Shown here piece by piece: positions 1 through 5,712 of a stretch of DNA of 6,728 nt. How positions within the stretch are numbered: position 1 is the first letter of the stretch; the number at the start of each line of letters is the position of its first letter. This DNA comes from Verrucomicrobiota bacterium (GTDB lineage: Bacteria; Verrucomicrobiota; Verrucomicrobiia; Opitutales; Opitutaceae), in contig JAEZSJ010000294.1 in NCBI GenBank assembly GCA_023443985.1, forward strand, positions 1-6,728, written 5' to 3'. The notes beneath the pieces were generated by a model. It searched no databases and was not told where the DNA came from. It saw only the letters and a program-made list of their open reading frames with translations. The translations under genes were made by a program, and so were the position numbers.

Positions 1-1295
1 TCCTGCAGCTGGAGGATGAAATAGAGGTAGCCGTACGTGCCTGCCAGTCCGCCGCCCACGATCAGGCAGCGCCGTCCCGTCCGCAGCACGCTCGCGCTGT
101 AGCCGGTCACGAGGAGCGTGCTCACCGCCGCCGCACACCCGTAGGCCACGCCCACGGAGATGAACTCGCTGAGCGCCAGATAGCCCAGGAAGAACAGGAC
201 CAGCGCCGCGCCGACCATCAGATACTGCAGCGGATGGATGCGCAGCCGTGCCGTGACCTCGAACAGGAAGAAGTTCGCGAAGACCAGCAGGAGGAACAGC
301 ACCCCGTACTTGAGCGCGCGCTCGATCAGCCGGTACGCGTCCACCGGTTGCCGCAGCGTCACGGCGACGGCCGAGTTGATGATCTGATACGCACTCACCT
401 CGCCCTGCCCCGCCCCCTCGGTCCATTGCTGCGGGTACCCGCGGCCGAAATAGGACTGCTCCCAGGTCGCCTCGAACCCACCCGCGCCGACCACGCGGTC
501 GGCGGGCAAAGAACCTCCGCCGAAGCTCGGGTCGGGCCAGCTCGACTTGAGCGTCACGTGATTCTGGGCACCCACGGGGGCGACGGCCAGGCGCGCGCTG
601 CCCTGCAGCTGGAGGTCCACCGAAAACGTCACGCCGGCCGCCGCGCCCGCGGGGTCGAGCCGGACCGGCGCCTCGAGCGTCTCGCCCCAGCCCTCCCGCG
701 GCGTTCCGGGCTCAAGCACGACCGGGCGGTCGCCCCAAGCCAGCACCGGCGCCGTCCGCAGCCCGTGCGGGAACGTGAGGCCGAGGAAGAGGCGCGCCTT
801 CGACCAGTCGACCGCCGCACCGTCGATGCCGATCGCCGCCGCGTCCGGCTTGAAGCGGCCGCGCACCGCAAGCTGCGTCTCGTACACCGGGACGGTGAAG
901 ATCCCGCGCCGCCGCAACGAGGGCTCGACCACTCCGGATACGTCCAGCTCCGCGGGGAGGAAACAGGCGACGGCGCGGACCGTGCGCACCTCCTCCGTGC
1001 GCACCGGCACGCCGCGGGAGTCGTTCACCTCGCGCACGGTCTTCGCAGGGTAGGTGAACGGCACCGTGAGCACCGGACCCGAGAGGGTCTGCTCCCCGCC
1101 CCATGTCTGCGCAATCTCCGCCTGCGCCTCCTCCCGGAAACCCAGCCGCTCGCGCCGCACGCCGTCCACCAGCAGTAACGCGATCCAGAGCAGCGCGATC
1201 AACAGGCCGATGGCGAGGAGCTTCAGGCCGGTGGCGATGCCACGGGAGCTCGCCGGGACGGGAATCGGAGGCGGGGTGACGGGAGGAGTTTCCAT
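1..1295 (-). CDS. creD: Cell envelope integrity protein CreD, inner-membrane (3' end beyond window)
   Basis: CreD is a multi-pass inner-membrane protein. It is the main output of the CreBC two-component system in enterobacteria and is linked to colicin E2 tolerance and envelope stability; its biochemical role is unknown. The visible 431 residues show a Pro-rich cytoplasmic N-terminus (METPPVTPPP), a first membrane segment at about 24-43, the family motif VDGVRRERLGFREEA at about 43-57, and a large periplasmic beta-rich domain at about 60-325. Further hydrophobic segments follow at about 329-347, 357-374, 376-397 and 409-428. The last codons (YFILQLQ) match the point where the family normally continues for roughly 40 more residues, so the C-terminus is missing. 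The ATG at 1295 has no clear Shine-Dalgarno sequence. An in-frame ATG at 1319 also lacks one and would add eight residues unlike the family, so 1295 is preferred. The gene follows creC after 86 bp and is preceded by putative CreB boxes. Family assignment is secure. Confidence 0.93.
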   Translation of the reverse strand, partial: METPPVTPPPIPVPASSRGIATGLKLLAIGLLIALLWIALLLVDGVRRERLGFREEAQAEIAQTWGGEQTLSGPVLTVPFTYPAKTVREVNDSRGVPVRTEEVRTVRAVACFLPAELDVSGVVEPSLRRRGIFTVPVYETQLAVRGRFKPDAAAIGIDGAAVDWSKARLFLGLTFPHGLRTAPVLAWGDRPVVLEPGTPREGWGETLEAPVRLDPAGAAAGVTFSVDLQLQGSARLAVAPVGAQNHVTLKSSWPDPSFGGGSLPADRVVGAGGFEATWEQSYFGRGYPQQWTEGAGQGEVSAYQIINSAVAVTLRQPVDAYRLIERALKYGVLFLLLVFANFFLFEVTARLRIHPLQYLMVGAALVLFFLGYLALSEFISVGVAYGCAAAVSTLLVTGYSASVLRTGRRCLIVGGGLAGTYGYLYFILQLQ

Positions 1296-1317
1296 GGCGC
1301 AAGTCTCGCACCGGCGC

Positions 1318-1355
1318 ATGAAGGCATGATGAAGCCGCCATGAAATGACGGCGAA
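1318..1355 (-). promoter_or_regulatory. Putative CreB operator: tandem TTCAT boxes with 11-bp period
   Basis: Read on the minus strand, the creC-creD gap holds TTCGC, TTCAT, TTCAT and TTCAT. They occupy 1355-1351, 1344-1340, 1333-1329 and 1322-1318, each pair separated by exactly 6 bp. The E. coli CreB operator (cre-tag) is TTCAC-N6-TTCAC, so the spacing is identical and the box differs at one base. Three boxes are exact copies and the fourth is degenerate. The array lies wholly between the creC stop and the creD start, with its last box 22 bp before the creD ATG. An OmpR-family dimer would contact two boxes one helical turn apart, so this array could hold up to two dimers. The repeat is seen directly; binding by CreB is inferred. 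No clear -10/-35 pair can be assigned. The short distance to the ATG leaves it open whether the boxes activate or repress. Confidence 0.68.
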
Positions 1356-1381
1356 ATCGCGCCACGCCGGCGCCGCCTCCG

Positions 1382-2812
1382 TCACGCCGCCGGGAGGCGC
1401 AACGTCGCGCGCGTGCCGACCGCGCCGGCCCGGTTCACGAGTTCCGCCTCGCCGCCGTGCAGGTGCGCGATCTCCCGCACCAGCGCCAACCCCAGACCGG
1501 TGCTCTTGCGCCCTGTCGCCGGTCGCTCGAGCGAATAGAAACGTTCGAAGATGCGCCCCAAGGCGTAGTCCGGCACGCCCAGGCCCTCGTCCTCCACCGC
1601 GAACTCCACGCCCCTGGGGCCGCCCCGCGCGGCGAGCACCACCCGGCCGCCACGGGGCGAGAACTCGATCGCATTCTGCACCAGATTCGCGATCGCCTCG
1701 TGCAGCAACGCCCGCTCGCCCCACACCGTGCCTCCGCTTCCCGGCACCAGCTCCAGCGTCACACCGGCCGCGCGGCCGGCGCTGCGGAAACCGTCCGCCA
1801 CCGCCGCGAGCAACGCCGCTGCGTCGAGCCGCTCCGGGCTGCGCAACGCGGTACGGGCCTCGAGGGCCGAGAGTTGCAGCAGCCGCTCCACGATCTGCTC
1901 GATGCGGCCCGACTCGGCGCGGAGATTCTCGAGGAAACGGCGCCGTTCGCCCGCAGGCATGTCCTCCCCGAGCAGCTCGGCGGCGCCACGCACCGCCGCC
2001 AGCGGCGCCTTGATGCCGTGCGCCAGGGCCTGCGTGGTGCGCTCCACGTGCCGCTTGCCCTCGAGCGACTCGCGCATCTGCGCGAAGGCCTCGCCGAGGT
2101 CGCGCAGCGTCCGCCCGGGAAGCACGGGCGGGGGCGCCGGCCGCCCGTCGCGCACGGCGCGCGCGTAGGTGGTGAGCCGCTCCAGCGGCGCGATCACCCA
2201 GTTCGCCGCCACGAGCAGCGCGACGAGCAGGCCGAGCCCGCCGAGCACCGCCCAGAGGACGAGTCGTCGCTGCGCCTCGGTGACCAGGGCGTTGATGGAA
2301 CGCGTGGGCTTGCCGAGCGACAGCACGCCCACGATCTCGTCTCCGGCGCGGATCGGCGCGGCGATGTGGAGCACGAGCGACTCCGCGTCGCCGGCCACCG
2401 CCTGCGTCGCCCGCGCACCGTATCCACCGCGTAACGTCCGGTTCACGTCGCGCCAGTGCGAGTAGTCGGCGCCCTCGTCCGCCCCGTCGGAGTCGAAGAC
2501 CACGCGGCCCGCCGCGTCGGTGACGTACACCCGGAGGTCGATCTGGGTCTTGCGCAGCGAGTAGACCTGCGCCTCGAAGGCGCGGCTGCGCAGCGCGGCG
2601 AAGGCCGTGCGCAGCGGCTCCGGATCGGGCGCCCGGTCGTGCAACTGCGTCTCCAGGAGGGCGGCGAGCAGCCGCGAGGCGTCGACCAACGACTCCTCCA
2701 TGCTCTCGAGGTAGCGCGGCCTCACCTCCGCGAGCGCCGTGCGCACGATCAGCCACTCGCCGAGGCAGAAGACCACGACGAGGAACAGCGCCAGGCGCAG
2801 CCGCAGGCTCAT
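1382..2812 (-). CDS. creC: Sensor histidine kinase CreC
   Basis: This 476-residue membrane kinase of the CreBC system should autophosphorylate on His and pass the phosphate to CreB. It has a first membrane helix at about 5-27 and a periplasmic sensor domain at about 28-180 with CreC-typical stretches (VYVTDAAGRVVFDSDG at 95-110, RTLRGGYGAR at 125-134, VGVLSLGKP at 161-169). A second helix lies at about 184-206, followed by a HAMP linker at about 207-255. The H-box has His265, the N-box Asn380, the G1 box Asp408 (DEGLGV), the F-box FERF at 422-425, and the G2 box GLGLAL at 439-444. The stretch VPDYALGRIFERFYSLER is close to E. coli CreC. The H-box reads HGIKAP rather than HELKSP, so the acidic residue after His is missing. 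The ATG at 2812 overlaps the creB stop codon by 4 bp and has a good Shine-Dalgarno sequence (GGGAGGAGAC), indicating translational coupling. Confidence 0.95.
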   Translation of the reverse strand: MSLRLRLALFLVVVFCLGEWLIVRTALAEVRPRYLESMEESLVDASRLLAALLETQLHDRAPDPEPLRTAFAALRSRAFEAQVYSLRKTQIDLRVYVTDAAGRVVFDSDGADEGADYSHWRDVNRTLRGGYGARATQAVAGDAESLVLHIAAPIRAGDEIVGVLSLGKPTRSINALVTEAQRRLVLWAVLGGLGLLVALLVAANWVIAPLERLTTYARAVRDGRPAPPPVLPGRTLRDLGEAFAQMRESLEGKRHVERTTQALAHGIKAPLAAVRGAAELLGEDMPAGERRRFLENLRAESGRIEQIVERLLQLSALEARTALRSPERLDAAALLAAVADGFRSAGRAAGVTLELVPGSGGTVWGERALLHEAIANLVQNAIEFSPRGGRVVLAARGGPRGVEFAVEDEGLGVPDYALGRIFERFYSLERPATGRKSTGLGLALVREIAHLHGGEAELVNRAGAVGTRATLRLPAA

Positions 2813-3537
2813 GTCTCCTCCCGCAGGGAGTAGCCGAGGCCGCGATGGGTCTGGATCGGATCGCAGGCGGGCGCCGCGTTGCGCAGCTTCGCCCGGAGCG
2901 TCTTCACATGCGCGTCGACGGTGCGGTCCGTCGCGGAGCCGGGATCCGGCCAGCAGGCGTGCATGAGTTGATCCCGTGAATACACCCGGCCGGGATGGGC
3001 GGCGAGCGTGCGCAGGAGGCGGAATTCCGTGGCGGTGAGTTCGAGCGCCGCGCCGCGGTAGGCGATGCGGCAGCGTTCCTCGTCGATCCACCACAACGGC
3101 CGTCCCGTGGCGACCGGCACCGCCTCGGGCGCGCTCTGCGGCTCCGCCGCGCCGGCGGGCGACCGCCGGCGCAGCACCGCCTTCACGCGGGCGGTGAGCT
3201 CCCGCGGGGAGAACGGCTTCGCCAGATAGTCGTCGCCGCCGATCTCGAGCCCGACGACGCGGTCGATCACCTCGCTGCGCGCGGTGAGGAAGATCACCGG
3301 CAGGTCCGGCCAACGGGCCCGCAGCTCGCGGCAAAGATCGAAGCCGTTCGCGTCGGGCAGGCCCACGTCGAGCACGACCAGCGCGGGCAACGCCGCCGCC
3401 AAGGCCTCCCTCGCCTCCCCCGCCGTCGCGCACCACCAGGGGACGAACCCTTCCGTGCGAAGCGCGTACACCACCGTGTCGGCGATGGCGCGTTCGTCGT
3501 CGACGACGAGGATGGCGGGAGGGGCGCCGTGGGACAT
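2809..3537 (-). CDS. creB: Response regulator CreB (OmpR/PhoB family)
   Basis: CreB is the cytoplasmic DNA-binding partner of CreC. The 242-residue protein has an N-terminal receiver domain (about 8-122) with the acidic pair Asp13/Asp14, phospho-acceptor Asp57 in VVLDVGLPD, Thr85 in FLTARS and Lys107 in YLAKPF. A linker of about 20 residues rich in Ala, Pro and Ser follows. The C-terminal winged-helix domain (about 145-240) contains LTATEFRLLRTLAAHPGRV, DRTVDAHVKTLRAKLR and the closing RGLGYSL, all typical of OmpR-type regulators. All phosphorylation-site residues are present, so it should be functional. E. coli CreB is of similar length (229 residues). The start at 3537 gives MSHGAPPAILVVDDE, the usual lead-in to the first beta strand. 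No Shine-Dalgarno sequence is visible. The creA gene that precedes creB in E. coli is absent; a terminator and a WXXGXW protein lie upstream. The CreB assignment, rather than a generic PhoB-like one, rests mainly on its CreC and CreD neighbours. Confidence 0.93.
   Translation of the reverse strand: MSHGAPPAILVVDDERAIADTVVYALRTEGFVPWWCATAGEAREALAAALPALVVLDVGLPDANGFDLCRELRARWPDLPVIFLTARSEVIDRVVGLEIGGDDYLAKPFSPRELTARVKAVLRRRSPAGAAEPQSAPEAVPVATGRPLWWIDEERCRIAYRGAALELTATEFRLLRTLAAHPGRVYSRDQLMHACWPDPGSATDRTVDAHVKTLRAKLRNAAPACDPIQTHRGLGYSLREET
2813..2822 (-). promoter_or_regulatory. Ribosome binding site of creC
   Basis: On the minus strand GGGAGGAGAC immediately precedes the creC ATG, placing the GGAGGA core about 3-4 nt from the start. 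It lies inside the last codons of creB and supports the 2812 start over any upstream in-frame start. It is the only strong Shine-Dalgarno sequence among the genes here; creB, creD and the WXXGXW gene have none that I can recognise. Confidence 0.75.
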
Positions 3538-3587
3538 GCCAGAGTTGTGACGCACGCCGCGGGAGCCGGCAAGTGCGGCGCCGGCGC

Positions 3588-3622
3588 AAACAAAAACCGC
3601 ACGGCGCTCCCGCCGTGCGGTT
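3588..3622 (-). terminator. Intrinsic terminator of the WXXGXW-repeat gene
   Basis: A perfect 12-bp inverted repeat (3595-3606 with 3611-3622, 4-nt loop CTCC) is followed on the minus strand by TTTTTGTTT. This is a textbook Rho-independent terminator. It sits 21 bp past the stop codon at 3644 and 50 bp before creB. It should isolate creBCD from upstream transcription, so creB needs its own promoter in the short interval 3538-3594. I cannot identify convincing promoter boxes there. Confidence 0.85.
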
Positions 3623-3643
3623 CCGAAGTCCGGCGCGCGCGGT

Positions 3644-4573
3644 TCAGTCCCAGCGGCCGTTGATGAAGATGTAGCCATGGCCGCGCCGTTCCCACCGCGG
3701 GTGGCGCCAGTGGTGATGCCCGCGCGGCGGGCGGTCCCAGCGACCGCCGATCCAGACGTGGCGGCCGCTGTGCCAGCCCCAGTAGCCGTCGATCCACACG
3801 AAATCGAAGCCCGGGCGCGGCGGGCGGTGCCGCTCGATCCGCAGCGGGGGCGGGGCGACGGTGATCACGCCGTCGCTGCGCCAGCCATCGCTCTCGATCA
3901 CCACCGAGGTGCGCGGCCGGAGGTAGCCGCGGTCGCGCCAGCACCCGTCGACGAACACGTAGCCGTGGCCGCGGCGCACCCAGCGGGGCGAGACCCAGAC
4001 GACATCGGGACGCGGTGGCAGATCCCAGCGGCCGCTCACCCAGACGTGCCGGCCGGCGCGCCACGTCCAGTATCCGCCCAGCCAGACGTGGGCCGGCGAC
4101 GGACGTTCGACGATGATTTCCCGCTCGGGCGGGGGCGGCACCGCCTCCACGATCTCGGCGTCCGAGCCGTTCGCCTCGGCGCCGGCCGCGGCCTCCTGCC
4201 AGTACCCTTCGACGAGGACAAAACCGTTGTCCTTCTTCTCCCAGCGCGGCGCGACCCAGGCGGCACCGGCCGCGGGGGGCATTTCCCAGTGGCCGGCATC
4301 CCAGACATAGGCGCCATCCTGCCACCGCCAGTGGCCGGAGATGTAGACATGTTCCGCCGAAGGTTGATCGCCCACCGTGTCGGCGGTGGAGGGGGGCAGC
4401 GGCTTGTCGAGAAGCGGCGCCGGGGCGAGTTGAGGAGCGTCGGGGATCTGTTCGGCGGCTTCGGTGGCGACGGCGGGCAATGCACCACAAAGCAGGATAC
4501 CGAAGCAGGCGATCCGGAGCGGGCTCCTGAGCGCGCGAGGACGGGGCGCGGCGGGGAAAGCTTGGGAGTTCAT
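3644..4573 (-). CDS. Secreted WXXGXW (YXWGXW) repeat-containing protein
   Basis: This 309-residue protein has a likely Sec signal peptide: a basic region at about 11-20 (RPRALRSPLR), a hydrophobic core at 21-35, and a probable cleavage site near Ala35-Ala40. There is no clear lipobox, so it is probably periplasmic or surface-associated rather than a lipoprotein. The mature part carries three repeats of about 53 residues (75-126, 161-213, 256-309). Each follows the pattern HVWxxGYWxWxxGxHVWxxGRWxxPP...W..PRWxRRGHGYxFxxGxW. Linkers of 34 and 42 residues separate them, the first acidic and Pro-rich. This is the WXXGXW/YXWGXW family, common in Gram-negative bacteria and of unknown function. The ATG at 4573 places the signal peptide at the N-terminus; an upstream in-frame TTG at 4672 would bury it, and neither start has a Shine-Dalgarno sequence. 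It is flanked by 150 bp upstream and by its own terminator, so it is probably transcribed alone. A link to CreBC through the envelope is possible but unproven. Confidence 0.85.
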   Translation of the reverse strand: MNSQAFPAAPRPRALRSPLRIACFGILLCGALPAVATEAAEQIPDAPQLAPAPLLDKPLPPSTADTVGDQPSAEHVYISGHWRWQDGAYVWDAGHWEMPPAAGAAWVAPRWEKKDNGFVLVEGYWQEAAAGAEANGSDAEIVEAVPPPPEREIIVERPSPAHVWLGGYWTWRAGRHVWVSGRWDLPPRPDVVWVSPRWVRRGHGYVFVDGCWRDRGYLRPRTSVVIESDGWRSDGVITVAPPPLRIERHRPPRPGFDFVWIDGYWGWHSGRHVWIGGRWDRPPRGHHHWRHPRWERRGHGYIFINGRWD

Positions 4574-4723
4574 AGCGGGAGGAATAGACGGCGTGGGCGA
4601 CGACTTGGTTCCACCAAGGAACACGGCCACGCTACCGCGCACCGCAAACCGGGCAAGCGGAGCCCGGGGCAACGGTCCCGCCGCGGCCGGTTCAGGGCCG
4701 ACACCGGCACGAACGGTCCTCCC
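4574..4723. other. 150-bp intergenic gap between DapB-like and WXXGXW genes
   Basis: No open frame with family resemblance is seen here. It holds a small perfect stem-loop (4604-4609 with 4613-4618) that would lie in the 5' leader of the WXXGXW gene. A second weak one (4686-4691 with 4703-4708) lies just past the DapB-like stop codon. Neither has a T-tract. No convincing sigma-70-type promoter could be assigned. Confidence 0.5.
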
Positions 4724-5473
4724 TCAGAGGCTGAAATACGGCAGCAACAAGTCCTCCATGGTGTGGAAGCCGCGTTTCTTGCCGCAGAGGTTCTGCGCGG
4801 CGAACAACGCGCCGTCGCCGAAGGCCTCCCGCGAGATCGACTCGTGCTTGAGGCGCACGGTCTGGAACGGGAACCCGAACAGGATCTCGTGCGTGCCGAT
4901 GATGCCGCCGGCGCGGATCTTCTTGATGGCCGCCCGGCGCACGCCGAGCGAGTCGGCGATGCGCTTGGCCGTGCCGGAGACATCGGCCTTGCCCTTGAAA
5001 TGCTCCTCCACGACTTCGATGTCCGTGTAGGGGGCGATCTTCTGCAGCACCTTGGCGGCGAGCATCAGGAAATTGATGCCGATGGTGATGTTGGGCGACC
5101 AGAGCACCGGCGTGCGGCGGGCGAGGCGCCGGAGCAAGGCGACCTTGCTCCGCGGGTATTGCGAGATGGCGGTGATGATCGCCACGTCGCGCTGCGCGGC
5201 CGCCTCGCCGTAGTACTCGATCCCGTCCTCCGACGAGAAATCGACCACCACGTCGACCGGGAACTGCTCGAACAACTCGTCGGCCGTGAACGCGTCGCGG
5301 GCATAGATGTACCCGGGCTCGGACGAGGGGATGCCGAGGAACTCCGCCACCGAGCGGTGCTCCAGCTTGGTGCTGCGGCGTACCACCCATTCCAACACAG
5401 TGTCCGGGCTCCGGAGGAACACCGACGCCACGGCGCGGCCCGCACGGCCAAAGCCAAAGATACCAACCTTCAT
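4724..5473 (-). CDS. Divergent dihydrodipicolinate reductase (DapB) family protein
   Basis: DapB (4-hydroxy-tetrahydrodipicolinate reductase) makes tetrahydrodipicolinate with NAD(P)H in lysine and diaminopimelate synthesis. This 249-residue protein has an N-terminal Rossmann motif GFGRAG (7-12) and the family stretches SPNITIGINFL (126-136), YTDIEVVEEHFKGKADVSGTA (149-169), RAGGIIGTHEILFG (187-200) and ESISREAFGDGA (211-222). Against E. coli DapB, catalytic His159 and Lys163 correspond to His158 and Lys162, and the SGT substrate loop is kept. The second His of the HH pair is Phe, and DAPSGTA is shortened to DVSGTA by loss of Pro. The segment between SGTA and RAG is about 17 residues, against about 40 in E. 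coli. Basic VVRRS (30-34) replaces the E38-R39 cofactor region, suggesting an NADPH preference. The ATG at 5473 has a purine-rich RBS. It may be the true DapB of this lineage or a related reductase. Family is sure; substrate is not. Confidence 0.82.
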   Translation of the reverse strand: MKVGIFGFGRAGRAVASVFLRSPDTVLEWVVRRSTKLEHRSVAEFLGIPSSEPGYIYARDAFTADELFEQFPVDVVVDFSSEDGIEYYGEAAAQRDVAIITAISQYPRSKVALLRRLARRTPVLWSPNITIGINFLMLAAKVLQKIAPYTDIEVVEEHFKGKADVSGTAKRIADSLGVRRAAIKKIRAGGIIGTHEILFGFPFQTVRLKHESISREAFGDGALFAAQNLCGKKRGFHTMEDLLLPYFSL

Positions 5474-5480
5474 ACTCTTG

Positions 5481-5491
5481 TTTCCTTTCCT
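5481..5491 (-). promoter_or_regulatory. Ribosome binding site of the DapB-like gene
   Basis: The minus strand reads AGGAAAGGAAA ending 7 nt before the ATG at 5473. It is a purine-rich Shine-Dalgarno-like tract that supports this start codon. Confidence 0.55.
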
Positions 5492-5529
5492 GATGTTCGA
5501 CGCGTCTCGCGGTGAAGACGTGCCGTGTA

Positions 5530-5559
5530 GGGGCTGTGATTCCCGGTAACCGAAGCCCC
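5530..5559 (-). promoter_or_regulatory. Stem-loop in the leader of the DapB-like gene
   Basis: Six perfect base pairs (5530-5535 with 5554-5559) enclose an 18-nt loop. The loop contains the inverted repeat CGGTAACCG (5544-5552). The structure lies 56 bp before the DapB-like start. It could be an RNA structure or, through the inner palindrome, a DNA-binding site. No function is known and the GC-rich setting makes chance formation possible. Confidence 0.3.
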
Positions 5560-5632
5560 GGGGCGGAGATCTCCCATCCCCGCCATAGGCCGTAGTGCGT
5601 TCCGGTGGCCTGTAAAGGCAGAGTTCCCTTCC

Positions 5633-5673
5633 CGCCGAAAAAAGTCGGCGCCGGTTGCCCGATACGGGACCGG
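5633..5673 (-). terminator. Possible imperfect terminator after the PurM-like gene
   Basis: A bulged stem pairs 5651-5655 with 5669-5673 and 5658-5661 with 5665-5668 around a 3-nt loop. On the minus strand it is followed about 7 nt later by a run of six T residues (within 5638-5643). That T-run itself forms the loop of a second stem CGCCGA/TCGGCG (5633-5650). The distance between stem and T-run is longer than in typical intrinsic terminators, so termination is only possible. Confidence 0.35.
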
Positions 5674-5684
5674 GCCGGGTTGGC

Positions 5685-5705
5685 CGCGGGGTTCACCGCC
5701 CCGCG
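5685..5705 (-). other. Stem-loop just past the PurM-like stop codon
   Basis: A perfect 7-bp GC stem (5685-5691 with 5699-5705) closes a 7-nt loop, 7 bp after the stop codon at 5713. There is no T-tract directly after it, so it is not a standard intrinsic terminator. It may stabilise the 3' end of the mRNA or assist the following stem. Confidence 0.4.
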
Positions 5706-5712
5706 TGCCGCC

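Larger units (their letters stand above)
5474..5712 (-). other. 239-bp intergenic leader region with several stem-loops
   Basis: This gap separates the PurM-like gene from the DapB-like gene. It has no credible coding frame. In transcription order it contains a perfect 7-bp stem-loop right after the PurM-like stop codon (5685-5705), a 9-bp bulged stem (5651-5673), a 6-bp stem with a T-rich loop (5633-5650) and a stem of GGGGCT/AGCCCC (5530-5559). The first structures may end the upstream transcript and the last would lie in the DapB-like leader. I searched for the conserved core of a lysine riboswitch and did not find it. No clear promoter hexamers are visible. Confidence 0.5.

Noticed and set aside
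234..1178. Plus-strand open frame of 314 codons
   Set aside because: It is antisense to creD, which has a clean family-matching translation throughout. The plus-strand product is compositionally biased and matches nothing.
1317..1319. ATG eight codons upstream as the creD start
   Set aside because: It lies within the last TTCAT box of the repeat array, has no ribosome binding site, and adds residues not expected in the family.
1382..3589. One continuous minus-strand frame that could suggest a CreB-CreC fusion
   Set aside because: The N-terminal part of this frame is the wrong reading frame of creB. The true CreB frame is different, ends at 2809, and overlaps the CreC ATG by 4 bp.
4492..4506. 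Lipoprotein signal in the WXXGXW protein (Cys23 or Cys29)
   Set aside because: Residues before each Cys do not fit the lipobox consensus (no small residue at -1 together with Leu at -3), so an ordinary Sec signal peptide is more likely.
4604..4618. Stem-loop CTTGGT/ACCAAG as a terminator
   Set aside because: The stem is only 6 bp and no T-run follows on either strand.
3677..5515. Plus-strand open frame of about 612 codons
   Set aside because: It lies antisense to two well-supported genes and the gap between them. Its translation is a low-complexity Arg/Ala/Gly/Asp-rich mixture with no domain motifs, as expected from the reverse of GC-rich coding DNA.
5474..5650. Lysine riboswitch upstream of the DapB-like gene
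   Set aside because: The length would fit, but I could not find the conserved core sequence elements or the multi-helix layout of the lysine riboswitch.
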